A stretch of 64,000 nt of DNA from Desulfitobacterium dichloroeliminans LMG P-21439 (lineage in GTDB: Bacteria > Bacillota > Desulfitobacteriia > Desulfitobacteriales > Desulfitobacteriaceae), in assembly GCF_000243135.2 (NCBI RefSeq), contig NC_019903.1, positions 1,836,001 to 1,900,000 on the forward strand, given 5' to 3'. Shown one piece after another: positions 1-8,372 of the stretch. Position 1 is the first letter of the stretch. Every line of letters begins with the position of its first letter. A program made the position numbers and the translations under genes. The notes beneath the pieces were generated by a model that was not told the DNA's origin, did no database searches, and saw only the letters and a list, made by a program, of their open reading frames with translations.

Positions 1-9
1 ATAATTTAC

Positions 10-38
10 TTGACTGATAAAATAATAAAGAGTACAAT
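10..38 (+). promoter_or_regulatory. Promoter of the tetR-ABC operon
   Basis: A TTGACT -35 box (10-15) and a TACAAT -10 box (33-38) are separated by exactly 17 bases. This is a near-consensus vegetative promoter that points at the TetR gene starting at 103. Transcription would begin near 45, just before the dyad at 51-64. Confidence 0.7.
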
Positions 39-40
39 TT

Positions 41-79
41 GTCCATAAATTGAATCGAAGTTCAGTTTATGGACTTTTT
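41..79 (+). promoter_or_regulatory. Dyad operator / leader hairpin before tetR
   Basis: GTCCATAAA (41-49) pairs with TTTATGGAC (66-74). Inside lies a second dyad, TGAA-N6-TTCA (51-64), 13 bases after the -10 box. The same 14-bp dyad pattern sits just after the promoter of the binding-protein gene at 2392-2405, which suggests a TetR autoregulatory operator. Because the outer arms are followed by five T residues, the structure could also act as an intrinsic terminator or attenuator. Confidence 0.5.
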
Positions 80-102
80 ATATTGAAAGCATGGAGTTGG
101 GT

Positions 103-732
103 ATGGTCTATAATAAAACGGATAAAGTTCTTGAGAAACAAGAATTGCGACGGAAAAGGATAATCAAAGCAACTAAGGAAATCCTATCTGAAGAAGAGGA
201 GATCGGCAAGGTGTCGATTAAATCCATTGCTAAGCGTGCCGGAATCGCTACAGGCACGTTTTATCTCTATTTCGCTGATAAAGAATCCTTAGTGGATATG
301 ATTGTCAAAGAGATTTATGATGAACTATTGGCAAAGATCAAAAAGGAACGAGGGCAATACACCAACCCCTTTGACAAGCTTCAGGCCTCCATGGAGGTGT
401 GTATTCGCTTGTTCTTAAAAGAAAAATACCTAGCGAAAATTCTCCTGGAAAAGTTTCCTCAACTTCAGACCGCTCTAAATACTAAATATGCCGATATCGA
501 GGAAGACTTGATTCGGTTGACTAAGATTGATTTGGATGAGCTTTTGGAGGATCAATTGATCCCCAAGCAAGATACTCAAGTGACGGCTACGGCTTTCGTA
601 GGAACCTTCCGTGAGGTTATTTTATCTTGGATTGGCAAAGGAGAACCGGAAAATATTGATCTGGCCTATCGAACCTTAATCAATTACAACATGAGAGGGA
701 TTGGGAGAATAAAGGTTGATGAAGAAGGATAA
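103..732 (+). CDS. TetR/AcrR family transcriptional regulator
   Basis: About 209 residues. The N-terminal TetR DNA-binding domain (roughly residues 18-65 of this start) shows the family pattern SIKSIAKRAGIATGTFYLYF followed by a helical ligand-binding half. I chose the ATG at 103 because GGAG lies 6 bases before it; the ATG at 91 has no good ribosome binding site. The gene is followed after 28 bases by an ABC transporter operon, so it probably controls uptake of that transporter's substrate, acting as a repressor. The dyads at 51-64 and 2392-2405 are likely operators. The ligand is unknown. Confidence 0.88.
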   Translation: MVYNKTDKVLEKQELRRKRIIKATKEILSEEEEIGKVSIKSIAKRAGIATGTFYLYFADKESLVDMIVKEIYDELLAKIKKERGQYTNPFDKLQASMEVCIRLFLKEKYLAKILLEKFPQLQTALNTKYADIEEDLIRLTKIDLDELLEDQLIPKQDTQVTATAFVGTFREVILSWIGKGEPENIDLAYRTLINYNMRGIGRIKVDEEG

Positions 733-760
733 AGATAAGGATAAGGATAAGGAGATGGAC

Positions 761-1522
761 ATGGATTATTTATCCATAGAAGGGTTGAATGTAGTTTATT
801 CTCAAAATGGTCAATTAACCAATGCCTTAAAAGATGTGCAGCTGTCCCTACCTTCAGGACAGATCGGGGCAATTATCGGCCCCTCAGGGTGTGGAAAAAG
901 CACTCTCCTGAGTGTCGTGGCAGGTTTAAATAAGAACTATCAAGGGCAAGTTTTGTTAAAGGGCGCTTCCCCTAGGGCAAGCAACGAGGTTGCCTTGATC
1001 TTGCAAGAATACGGACTTTTGCCTTGGAAAACCGTGCATGATAATGTCAAGCTAGGCCTCCAGTTTAGGGGTGTTTCTAATACTGAGGCCGAGCAAAGAA
1101 CCGAAGGGATGCTTAAGCAATTAGGGTTACTTCAATTACTAAAGCGTTTTCCTATCCAGTTAAGCGGAGGGCAACGTCAGAGAGTGGCTATCGCTCGATC
1201 TTTAGTGCTTAATCCGGAGTTGCTGCTCATGGACGAGCCTTTTTCTTCGTTGGATGCCCTGACCCGCGAAGAGATGCAGGATTTAGTGCTGAACGTTTGG
1301 CAGGAGACGGGGCTGACTATCTTGATTATTACCCATAATATCGAAGAAGCAGTGTTTTTAGGGCACAAGATTTTTGTCATGTCTTCTTGTCCAGGTACAA
1401 TCAGCCAAGAGATTAATAATCCCTTGGCTGGGGACTATGAGGCAAGGGGAAAAATGGAATTTCTTGAGGTATGCAACTCCTTGCGCCTGAGTTTGCGGGG
1501 GAGAGGTGAAGCATGCAGATAA
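761..1522 (+). CDS. ABC transporter ATPase, SsuB/TauB/NrtD type
   Basis: About 253 residues from the ATG at 761, which has GGAG 6 bases upstream. In-frame starts at 716 (TTG) and 755 exist but would add a Lys/Asp repeat and are less likely. All ATPase motifs are present: Walker A GPSGCGKST, Q-loop QEYGLLPW, signature LSGGQRQRV, Walker B LLLMDEPF with the D-loop SSLD, and the H-loop ITHNIEEA. It energises import by the permease at 1513, with which it overlaps by 10 bases. The family transports nitrate, sulfonates, taurine or thiamine precursors; the exact substrate cannot be read from the sequence. Confidence 0.92.
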   Translation: MDYLSIEGLNVVYSQNGQLTNALKDVQLSLPSGQIGAIIGPSGCGKSTLLSVVAGLNKNYQGQVLLKGASPRASNEVALILQEYGLLPWKTVHDNVKLGLQFRGVSNTEAEQRTEGMLKQLGLLQLLKRFPIQLSGGQRQRVAIARSLVLNPELLLMDEPFSSLDALTREEMQDLVLNVWQETGLTILIITHNIEEAVFLGHKIFVMSSCPGTISQEINNPLAGDYEARGKMEFLEVCNSLRLSLRGRGEACR

Positions 1523-2268
1523 GATTTTTCACTAATAAGCTGTTAATTACTATAGTTACAGTAATTCTTATTAGTATAGCTTGGCAGGCCTTGTCTATGA
1601 TCTTGGAAACTTCAGCTTTTCCGCCACCCGGTGAGGCGTTGCAATCCTTTGGGCAGTTGTTTTTTAGTGATATGGTTCCTCATTTGCTGATAAGTTTGTA
1701 TCGGGTAGGGGTCAGCTTGATTATTGCAGCATTATTAGGGATTCCTTTGGGATTATTTTTGGGAAAGAACAAACGCGCTGATCAATTTTCCGCACCCTTC
1801 CTTTACCTAACCTTTCCCGTCCCCAAGGTTGTTTTTCTCCCCATTTTTCTAATTCTTTTAGGGATTGGCAATGTCTCGAAAATCGTCATGATTACTCTTA
1901 TTGTATTCTATCAGATTGTGGTTACCACAAGAGATGCCGCTCGCAATGTGCAGCAAGAGTACGTTCTTTCTGTAAAATCATTAAAAGCTTCACCTTGGGA
2001 CCTTTATCAGCATGTGTATTTCCCAGCATGTCTACCTTCGATTCTTACCTCATTGAAACTTGGTCTTGGGACAGCCATGGCCATCCTTTTCCTAGTGGAG
2101 ACCTATGCCACTCAGGAGGGAATCGGTTTCTTCATAATGAACTCATGGAGCAGTCTAGCCTACGATAAAATGTTTGCCGGGATCATCGCTATGGGGCTCA
2201 TGGGCTTTTTACTGTACCTCCTGTTGGACACCTGTGAGAAAGTATTTTGTTCCTGGGTTAATCCCTAA
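1513..2268 (+). CDS. ABC transporter permease, SsuC/TauC type
   Basis: 251 residues with about six predicted membrane segments. The binding-protein-dependent transport signature (EAA loop) is visible around residues 155-185 (YVLSVKSLKASPWDLYQHV), where it would contact the ATPase. It overlaps the end of the ATPase gene by 10 bases, indicating coupled translation, and has a GAGAGG-like ribosome binding site. It forms the inner-membrane channel for the lipoprotein-delivered substrate of the same cluster. Specificity is not known. Confidence 0.9.
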   Translation: MQIRFFTNKLLITIVTVILISIAWQALSMILETSAFPPPGEALQSFGQLFFSDMVPHLLISLYRVGVSLIIAALLGIPLGLFLGKNKRADQFSAPFLYLTFPVPKVVFLPIFLILLGIGNVSKIVMITLIVFYQIVVTTRDAARNVQQEYVLSVKSLKASPWDLYQHVYFPACLPSILTSLKLGLGTAMAILFLVETYATQEGIGFFIMNSWSSLAYDKMFAGIIAMGLMGFLLYLLLDTCEKVFCSWVNP

Positions 2269-2349
2269 TTCATAGGACAAACTAAAAAGTGGTGACTTGA
2301 AGCGAATTATCATTCAGCAATATGCAGTCAAAGCTATCTAAAAAAACTA

Positions 2350-2378
2350 TTGACGAATTTCAGAAAAAGGGGTTTAAT
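2350..2378 (+). promoter_or_regulatory. Promoter of the binding-protein gene
   Basis: TTGACG (2350-2355) and TTTAAT (2373-2378) are separated by 17 bases, upstream of the lipoprotein gene at 2434. It gives the binding protein its own promoter, in addition to any read-through from the operon promoter at 10-38. Confidence 0.55.
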
Positions 2379-2390
2379 AGAAATCAAGAA

Positions 2391-2406
2391 ATGAACTTGA
2401 GTTCAT
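2391..2406 (+). promoter_or_regulatory. Inverted repeat, probable TetR operator
   Basis: ATGAACTTGAGTTCAT is a 6-4-6 perfect dyad. It contains TGAA-N6-TTCA (2392-2405), the same pattern and length as the dyad at 51-64. It begins 14 bases after the -10 box, against 13 for the other site. The shared geometry supports one regulator acting at both promoters. Confidence 0.5.
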
Positions 2407-2433
2407 AATTTGATTTAAGCAGGAGGCACAACT

Positions 2434-3408
2434 ATGGCTAGAAAATCTATGGCAACACTATTAGCGATTTTTCTCGTTTTAACCCTTGTTGCAGGCTGTG
2501 GCCAGAGTAATGGGAGTAATACAGGAGGTTCTCAACCAACAGTTAGCCAATTGAAGATTGGCTCACTAACCATTGAAGAAAACTTACCGATTTTAGTTGC
2601 TCAGCAAGAAGGCTATTTCACAGAGCAAAATATCCAAGTGGAATTAGTTCCTTTTCAAAGCCCTGTAGAGCTACAAAGTGCTTTCCAAGCCGGGCAATTA
2701 GACGGAACGATCACCGATATTATGATCGCCGCTTTATTGAAGAGCTCTGGCGAGGACTTGCGTGTTACTTCCATAGCGCTGGGTGCTACTCCTGAAGAGG
2801 GGCGCTTCGCTATCGTCGCTTCCCCGAAAAGCACCATTCAATCGGTGCAAGATTTAAATGGGAAGAAAATTGGTATCTCTACTAACTCCATCATTGAATA
2901 TGTTACTGACGGTCTCCTACTGGAAGGAGGAGTAAATCCTTCGGAGGTCAAAAAGACCACCGTAGCCAAACTCCCACTCCGTGTCGAAATGCTTTTGAGC
3001 AATCAGATTGATGCCATCGTTGTTCCGGATCCGCTGATTACCTATGTGGTCTCCGAAGGGGCAAAAATCATCGCTGAAGACTCAAAAGGTGAAAACCTTT
3101 CCCAATCCGTGACTATTGTCAATAACAAAGTGATCAATGAGAAAAAGGATGCCTTAAACCGTTATTATCAGGCTTACACGAAAGCGGTGCAAGCTATCAA
3201 TCAATCACCAGACAAGTATAAAGAGCTTTTAGTTAAGAATGTCAACATTCCCGAAAGCATTGCCGAATCCTATAAAGTGCAACACTACTCTGAGCCTCAA
3301 TTACCTGAGGAAAAAGACGTGGATAAGGTTCTGAACTGGCTTAAATCGAAAGATTTACTCAAAAACCCAGTGGATTATCAAAGCTTTGTCCAATCAGGAT
3401 TATATTAA
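2434..3408 (+). CDS. ABC transporter substrate-binding lipoprotein, NMT1/SsuA-like
   Basis: 324 residues. A signal peptide ends in a lipobox (LVAGC, Cys about residue 22), followed by a Gly/Ser/Asn-rich linker, so the protein is membrane-anchored outside the cell. The body matches periplasmic-binding fold proteins of the NMT1/SsuA type (LPILVAQQEGYFTEQNIQVE near the start). AGGAGG precedes the ATG by 7 bases. It lies 165 bases after the permease, behind its own promoter and dyad. It should bind the small organic or sulfur/nitrogen solute handled by the permease and ATPase genes upstream. Confidence 0.9.
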   Translation: MARKSMATLLAIFLVLTLVAGCGQSNGSNTGGSQPTVSQLKIGSLTIEENLPILVAQQEGYFTEQNIQVELVPFQSPVELQSAFQAGQLDGTITDIMIAALLKSSGEDLRVTSIALGATPEEGRFAIVASPKSTIQSVQDLNGKKIGISTNSIIEYVTDGLLLEGGVNPSEVKKTTVAKLPLRVEMLLSNQIDAIVVPDPLITYVVSEGAKIIAEDSKGENLSQSVTIVNNKVINEKKDALNRYYQAYTKAVQAINQSPDKYKELLVKNVNIPESIAESYKVQHYSEPQLPEEKDVDKVLNWLKSKDLLKNPVDYQSFVQSGLY

Positions 3409-3522
3409 GAGGAACTTGCTGAGGTAACTTTGAAGTAACTTATTGATAGAACTAACTAATAGAACCTACTAAGAGAACTACGATGGGCTGAATCATCAGG
3501 GAACTCCAAGAGTTATAATTAA

Positions 3523-3561
3523 CGAAAGACAAAGCGTATAGTGTGACGCCTTGTCTTTTCG
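3523..3561. terminator. Imperfect hairpin after the ABC operon
   Basis: CGAAAGACAAAGCG (3523-3536) pairs imperfectly with CGCCTTGTCTTTTCG (3547-3561). It lies between the ABC cluster and the carbonic anhydrase gene and probably ends the first transcript, though no clean T-run follows. Confidence 0.4.
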
Positions 3562-3630
3562 TATTAATGCGATATAATTGTTTCGATAAATCGGAGAAAT
3601 ATAGTAAAATAGTTTTGTACTTTAAAAGGG

Positions 3631-4269
3631 GTGAGTTTTACGCAAAAGCTAATCGATGGCATTGTCAATTTTCGTAAAGTAGATTTTGAAACCCATAAGA
3701 ATCTCTTTCAAGAGTTGAAGGACGGTCAAAAACCCCATACCCTTTTTATTGCCTGTTCTGATTCTCGGATTGATCCGAATATGATTACCGGAGCATTGCC
3801 TGGAGAGCTGTTTATCATACGCAACGTAGCCAATATTATCCCCCCTTATCGCGAAACAACCGAATATGTTGCAACTACGTCTGCCATCGAGTATGCAGTC
3901 CAAATGCTTGAGGTAGAAAATATTATTGTCTGCGGGCATTCGAACTGTGGTGGCTGCTCAGCCAGCCTGAATGCTTCAGAAAGGCTGACAGCTTTGCCCC
4001 ATACGAAAAAATGGCTGGAGCTAATTGAGCCGGTTAAAAATCGTGTTCTTAAGGAATTTTCAGCGGATGAGCCGGAGGCTAGGGAATGGATGATGGAGCA
4101 GGTCAATGTTGTTGAGCAATTGCGCCATTTGATGTCCTACCCTTACATCTATGACAAGGTTATGTCAGGCCAATTGATTATAAGCGGTTGGCACTATATG
4201 ATCGAAACCGGTGAAGTTTTTATCTATGATCGGAAGGCTGGAGAATTCCGATTGGCCAATGGCGTCTAA
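3631..4269 (+). CDS. Beta-class carbonic anhydrase
   Basis: 212 residues. It interconverts CO2 and bicarbonate with a zinc ion. The zinc ligands of the beta class are visible: Cys42 and Asp44 in CSDSR, then His103 and Cys106 in HSNCGGC. Arg46 forms the usual dyad with Asp44. The start is a GTG at 3631 directly abutting AAGGGG, which is unusually close; an in-frame stop at 3610-3612 leaves no ATG upstream, so the start is slightly uncertain. It is a full-length single-domain enzyme, probably cytoplasmic. Confidence 0.92.
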   Translation: MSFTQKLIDGIVNFRKVDFETHKNLFQELKDGQKPHTLFIACSDSRIDPNMITGALPGELFIIRNVANIIPPYRETTEYVATTSAIEYAVQMLEVENIIVCGHSNCGGCSASLNASERLTALPHTKKWLELIEPVKNRVLKEFSADEPEAREWMMEQVNVVEQLRHLMSYPYIYDKVMSGQLIISGWHYMIETGEVFIYDRKAGEFRLANGV

Positions 4270-4295
4270 GGGAGATTGCAGTGGTTTGAAAGGTC

Positions 4296-4568
4296 GTGAT
4301 AGGGATGATTATTGGATTCGGGTTTGGGTATCCAATCGAAAGTATTCTTATGCTCCTCTTAACCTCGCTGATTAGCTATGCACTTTTCAAGAATTTCCGT
4401 AAGCAAAAGCGGCAAAATCTTGATCCCTATGAAGAAAGGGAAAGGCGCAGAAATTATTATTATGAGCAACGTCGCCGAGCGAAAGAATACACACGGGAAT
4501 TTGATCTGACTGATGAAGAGATTGAACGACGCTTAGATGAAGAGTTTGATGAAAATAATTATAGATAA
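4296..4568 (+). CDS. Small membrane protein of unknown function
   Basis: 90 residues (87 if the ATG at 4305 is used; both starts have weak ribosome binding sites). One or two hydrophobic segments fill the first 30 residues. They are followed by a long, highly charged helix rich in Arg, Glu and Tyr (RRRNYYYEQRRRAKEY), probably a cytoplasmic coiled coil. I do not recognise a family. It follows the carbonic anhydrase by 26 bases and precedes a strong terminator, so the two may be co-transcribed. Confidence 0.6.
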   Translation: MIGMIIGFGFGYPIESILMLLLTSLISYALFKNFRKQKRQNLDPYEERERRRNYYYEQRRRAKEYTREFDLTDEEIERRLDEEFDENNYR

Positions 4569-4607
4569 AGAAACGAGTCATACCAACGTGGTACGACTCG
4601 TTTCTTT
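4567..4607. terminator. Bidirectional intrinsic terminator
   Basis: AAAGAAACGAGTC pairs with GACTCGTTTCTTT, and the stem extends through TACCA/TGGTA around an ACG loop. A and T runs on both sides suit both the plus-strand gene ending at 4568 and the minus-strand gene ending at 4650. Confidence 0.85.
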
Positions 4608-4649
4608 ATCTTCGGAGAAAAGCATTTTCTGGTCTAGATACTCCGCCTA

Positions 4650-5822
4650 TTAAAGGTTCTGGAAGAATAAACGGGCGATATCTGCTCCCCCGATAAAGGT
4701 GCCCATGGAGCTTCCAATGTTAGCAAAAGCAATCGTTAGAAGAATGCGCGTTACTTTATTATTCCAAAAACCTTTAACGCTCAGGATGTCCTCAGAAAGT
4801 TTCTCGAAATCGCCAACATTAGGCCGCTTGAAATAGGCCTGCACTAAGCCTGCAAACCAACCGGCAGCGATTAATGGATGTAAGGCGGCGATGGGGGCCG
4901 CTAGGAATGCAGTCAGAATCGCCAAGGGGTGCCCAAAGGCCAAAGTGGTGCCTATTGCTGAAAGTGTACCCGTCCAAAGGACCCAACTTAGGGTCTGTTG
5001 TATACCGGCATCGGGATTGGCGTAAAAGGTATAGGCAATCAAAGCGATAATGAGGGCAGGGATAGACCATCCTAATATTTTGGGAATGATGGACTTGGGA
5101 GGACGTTCAGTTAATTCGCTTAAATCGTGATCCTTATATATTTCTTCTTTGATACCAGGTACATGTGCCGCACCCAAGACGGCTACGATCTTCTCGCCAG
5201 GAGCTTCCTTGATTTTTTGCGACAAATATTGGTCACGCTCATCGATTAAGGGCGTTTTTAATTTTGGAAAACTCACGGTAAAATCTTTTAACATGCTATT
5301 GAGCATATCAGTAGATTTAAGTTTCTCAAGCTCTTCCTCGGAGATGGATTGATCATCAAAAATACTGACGATAATCTCCGCAAGAAGTTTGCATTTCCCC
5401 CAGAAGCCTACATTATGCCAGATTCGAGAGAAAGTAATTTGAATATCACGATCGGCAAGCACAAGCTCGGCACCGATTTCTTTTGCAGACTCGATTCCTT
5501 GCACCATTTCTTGGCCGGCATTGGTGCCGAATTCCTTGGCTAAACGCTTCTGGAAAGAGGAAAGCGCTAAGTTCATGAGAAGAAGAGTCGCCTTTTTTTC
5601 CTTAATGACTTTAAAGATATCGGTTTCTCGCCACTTATTGCCATCGAGTATGGCTTTATAACGTTGTTCATCAAGTTCAATACAGACCGAATCGGGCCTT
5701 TCGGTTTCAACGACCTCTTTAACCAAATCGGCACTTTGCTTGGACACATGGGCAGTTCCAATTAGGATAATCTCTTTACCCTCAAAGTTCAAACGGGTAA
5801 TATTTTCGTTCTCTATAGTCAT
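4650..5822 (-). CDS. TraB/PrgY family membrane protein
   Basis: About 390 residues from the ATG at 5822, which has AGGAAGG 5 bases upstream; a longer in-frame start at 5879 lacks this. The N-terminal TraB domain shows the conserved GTAHVSKQSADLV near the start, CIELDEQRY, and a second GAAHVPGI around residue 225. Four or more hydrophobic segments follow in the C-terminal third. PrgY relatives in enterococci limit pheromone signalling; the role in other bacteria is unclear, and a metal-dependent protease fold (TIKI/GumN-like) has been proposed. The gene stands alone. Confidence 0.85.
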   Translation of the reverse strand: MTIENENITRLNFEGKEIILIGTAHVSKQSADLVKEVVETERPDSVCIELDEQRYKAILDGNKWRETDIFKVIKEKKATLLLMNLALSSFQKRLAKEFGTNAGQEMVQGIESAKEIGAELVLADRDIQITFSRIWHNVGFWGKCKLLAEIIVSIFDDQSISEEELEKLKSTDMLNSMLKDFTVSFPKLKTPLIDERDQYLSQKIKEAPGEKIVAVLGAAHVPGIKEEIYKDHDLSELTERPPKSIIPKILGWSIPALIIALIAYTFYANPDAGIQQTLSWVLWTGTLSAIGTTLAFGHPLAILTAFLAAPIAALHPLIAAGWFAGLVQAYFKRPNVGDFEKLSEDILSVKGFWNNKVTRILLTIAFANIGSSMGTFIGGADIARLFFQNL

Positions 5823-6000
5823 AGATACCTTCCTTTTACGTCTAGATCGAAAATTGGGGTTGTTCATATTATTATACAACTATTATTGTATCGTTTACAG
5901 AGCTGATTGTAAAAGAGTTGATGGCGGAATTTTAACCTCTCAGAGGGATAGACTATTAAGGCATTGAGAAAAGGCCTTTTGGTGCTGAAGGAGAGTACAA

Positions 6001-6609
6001 ATGAACAGAGTGAGTAAGATAACTATAGTAATTTTACTTGTTTTCGAGCTAGTTATCATGAGTATTGGCTTAAAAGCATTTTGGGAAAATAGATGGAAGG
6101 ACTTAGGCCTCGCCGCTTTGTCAATGGCGGCGCTTTTCGTTCCCTATTTGATCAACTCTTTAGGTAACCGTATGAAGCTTAAGCTCCCCCCGGGTTTTCT
6201 CCCAATTAGTTTTATTTTTATTTTTTTAACCCAATATTTTGGCGAGATTAAGAAGTTTTACCAAACCTTTTGGTGGTGGGATCTATTTCTTCACGGAGCC
6301 TTTGGTGCTCTAGCTGTTTTATTTGCTATCTATGTTTTCAACTCAAGCCTGAAAAAGAGGGATCAGCAACTGCAGAAGAGGTTCGCTATATTTATTGGGA
6401 TAATTTCCTTCTGTTTCTCCGTTACTTGTAGTTCTATTTGGGAGATATTTGAGTTTGTGTCAGATATGATATTACCCGAAAAAATGGTGAAGGGCGGTTT
6501 GGAAGACACTATGACCGATTTAATAATGGGTGCCATGGCTGCTTTGATTACTGCTATCGCCTATTATTTTTTGGGAAAATCTTCCGGTAGGGTTAAGGAA
6601 AATCTCTGA
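6001..6609 (+). CDS. Predicted multi-pass membrane protein (DUF2238/YjdF-like?)
   Basis: 202 residues with about six hydrophobic segments. A Trp/His motif (FWWWDLFLHGAFGAL, about residues 90-105) and a later SSIWEIFEFVSD resemble the DUF2238/YjdF group of inner-membrane proteins, but I recognise this only weakly. AAGGAGAG precedes the ATG. It has no enzymatic signature. No operon partner is obvious; the next gene begins 104 bases downstream. Confidence 0.55.
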   Translation: MNRVSKITIVILLVFELVIMSIGLKAFWENRWKDLGLAALSMAALFVPYLINSLGNRMKLKLPPGFLPISFIFIFLTQYFGEIKKFYQTFWWWDLFLHGAFGALAVLFAIYVFNSSLKKRDQQLQKRFAIFIGIISFCFSVTCSSIWEIFEFVSDMILPEKMVKGGLEDTMTDLIMGAMAALITAIAYYFLGKSSGRVKENL

Positions 6610-6712
6610 AGAAGGGACACAATATATGCCAAAAATATCATTACTTTATGAGTGAAATCACAGATTAAATCGATACTAACCTGTATAATGGTCTTAGAGG
6701 AGGGTGATACCC

Positions 6713-6937
6713 GTGAAAACGATCGATTTATCAAAGTCTGTCTATGAGATTTGTTCAATGTATCCCGAAGTTGCGGAAATCATGAAAGAAATAGGCTTCA
6801 AGAATATCGCTAGCCCTGGAATGCTTAATACCGCCGGACGGTTTATGACTATTCCTAAGGGAGCAGCAATGAAGAAAATTGACATGGGCTATATTAAAGA
6901 AACCTTTGCCGAGAAAGGCTTTGAAATAAATGAATAG
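6713..6937 (+). CDS. DUF1858 domain protein
   Basis: 74 residues from the GTG at 6713, with AGGAGG 9 bases upstream; the GTG at 6704 touches that site and is unlikely. The whole protein is one DUF1858 domain (VYEICSMYPEVAEIMKEIGF), a small helical domain often found near DUF438 or hybrid-cluster proteins. It ends 11 bases before the DUF438 gene and forms a two-gene operon with it. In other genomes the same domain can be fused to the partner, which suggests joint action, perhaps in sensing. Confidence 0.82.
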   Translation: MKTIDLSKSVYEICSMYPEVAEIMKEIGFKNIASPGMLNTAGRFMTIPKGAAMKKIDMGYIKETFAEKGFEINE

Positions 6938-6948
6938 GAGTGAATCCC

Positions 6949-8181
6949 ATGAGTGAATTGATTAATAATCGTGAACAACGCCAAAAGGTCCTCAGAGAAT
7001 TAATATTAGAACTGCATAACGGAAAAACTGTTGAAGAAGTTAAGGAGCGATTTGCTAAGCTCATCGAAGGGGTTTCGGTTACGGAGATTTCGCAAATGGA
7101 ACAAGCCTTGATCCAAGAAGGAATGCCCGTGGAAGAAATTCAAAGTCTATGCGATGTCCATGCAGCAGTCTTTGAAGGATCTATCGAAGAAATTCATGCT
7201 CCACATAACGAAGATGCCCAATCCGGCCACCCCATACATACCTTTAAAATGGAAAATAAGGCTCTTGAGTCTCTTTTGAAAAATGTCATAACTCCTGAAC
7301 TCGATCAATACAGTGCTGATGGTAATATGGAGAATCAGAAGGTTCTTAAGGAAGCCTTTAAGGAGCTCTGGGAGATCGACAAACATTATAGCCGTAAGGA
7401 AAATCTGCTCTTCCCCATCATGGAAAAACATGATATTACTGCCCCGCCTAAAGTCATGTGGGGGGTGGATGATGAAATCCGCGCGGTCATTAAAGAAACG
7501 CGACAACTTCTTGACAGTGAATCAGCTAATAAAGAGAAGTTGGTAGAAAAAGCCAAGGAAGTTGTAACCCGTGTACCCGAGATGATTTTTAAAGAGGAAA
7601 ATATTCTTTTCCCCATGATCCTGGAGGCATTTTCTGATGAAGAGTGGGTCTCAATCGCTGAGGCCAGCAGTGAAATCGGATATTGTCTGATTGATGAGCC
7701 TCAAGGAGTATGGAAACCAAGTCAAGACCAGGGTCTTCAGAAGGATGGACAACAGGATAAGAAACCGTTTCATGATGGACTTGTCGAATTCGATGCCGGA
7801 AAACTGTTACCTGAAGAAATTAACGCCATCATGAATACCTTGCCTTTAGATATAACCTTTGTCGGTAGTGATGGCACAGTAAAATATTTCACCCAGGGAA
7901 AAGAGAGGATCTTCGCTCGCGCCAAAACTGTACTGGGACGTAAAGTGGAAAACTGCCATCCGCCGGCCAGTGTTCATGTGGTAGAAAAAATAGTAGAAGA
8001 GCTTAAATCCGGTAAGAAAGATCAAGAAGACTTCTGGATTAAGATGGGTGATAAGTATGCCCTGATTCGCTATTATGCGGTTCGGAATGCAGAAGGGGAG
8101 TATTTGGGCATCATGGAAGTGACTCAGGATATCAAGCCCATTCAAGGGATCACAGGGGAAAAGAGATTAATATCTGAGTAA
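6949..8181 (+). CDS. DUF438 / hemerythrin / PAS domain protein
   Basis: About 410 residues from the ATG at 6949 (AGGAG 8 bases upstream). Three parts are visible. An N-terminal DUF438 helical region covers about residues 1-75. A hemerythrin-like HHE domain runs from about 95 to 230 with iron-ligand motifs HPIHTFKMEN, HYSRKENLLFP and FKEENILFP. A C-terminal PAS domain starts near 285 (MNTLPLDITFVGSDGTV). The di-iron and PAS parts suggest a cytoplasmic sensor of O2, NO or redox state, but no output domain is present. It is co-transcribed with the DUF1858 gene. Confidence 0.88.
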   Translation: MSELINNREQRQKVLRELILELHNGKTVEEVKERFAKLIEGVSVTEISQMEQALIQEGMPVEEIQSLCDVHAAVFEGSIEEIHAPHNEDAQSGHPIHTFKMENKALESLLKNVITPELDQYSADGNMENQKVLKEAFKELWEIDKHYSRKENLLFPIMEKHDITAPPKVMWGVDDEIRAVIKETRQLLDSESANKEKLVEKAKEVVTRVPEMIFKEENILFPMILEAFSDEEWVSIAEASSEIGYCLIDEPQGVWKPSQDQGLQKDGQQDKKPFHDGLVEFDAGKLLPEEINAIMNTLPLDITFVGSDGTVKYFTQGKERIFARAKTVLGRKVENCHPPASVHVVEKIVEELKSGKKDQEDFWIKMGDKYALIRYYAVRNAEGEYLGIMEVTQDIKPIQGITGEKRLISE

Positions 8182-8200
8182 AACAAACAACTAACCTAGC

Positions 8201-8242
8201 GCCCTCAAGAAAGTAGTGTAAACTCTTCCTTTGAGGGCCTTT
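8201..8242 (+). terminator. Terminator of the DUF1858-DUF438 operon
   Basis: GCCCTCAA (8201-8208) pairs with TTGAGGGC (8231-8238), followed by CTTTA. It begins 19 bases after the DUF438 stop codon. Confidence 0.65.
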
Positions 8243-8372
8243 ACGGTTGCTCTTTTAAGCGAAACTATATAGAATTATTGGGGAAGTTTCTAAAACCGAT
8301 AAGTATCAAACCCATTGCTATAGCTAAGATGATGGTCATGGTGATGGTAATGTCATAAATAGGAGAGTAGTT

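Noticed and set aside
91-102. ATG at 91 as the tetR start
   Set aside because: It lacks a ribosome binding site, whereas GGAG sits 6 bases before the ATG at 103.
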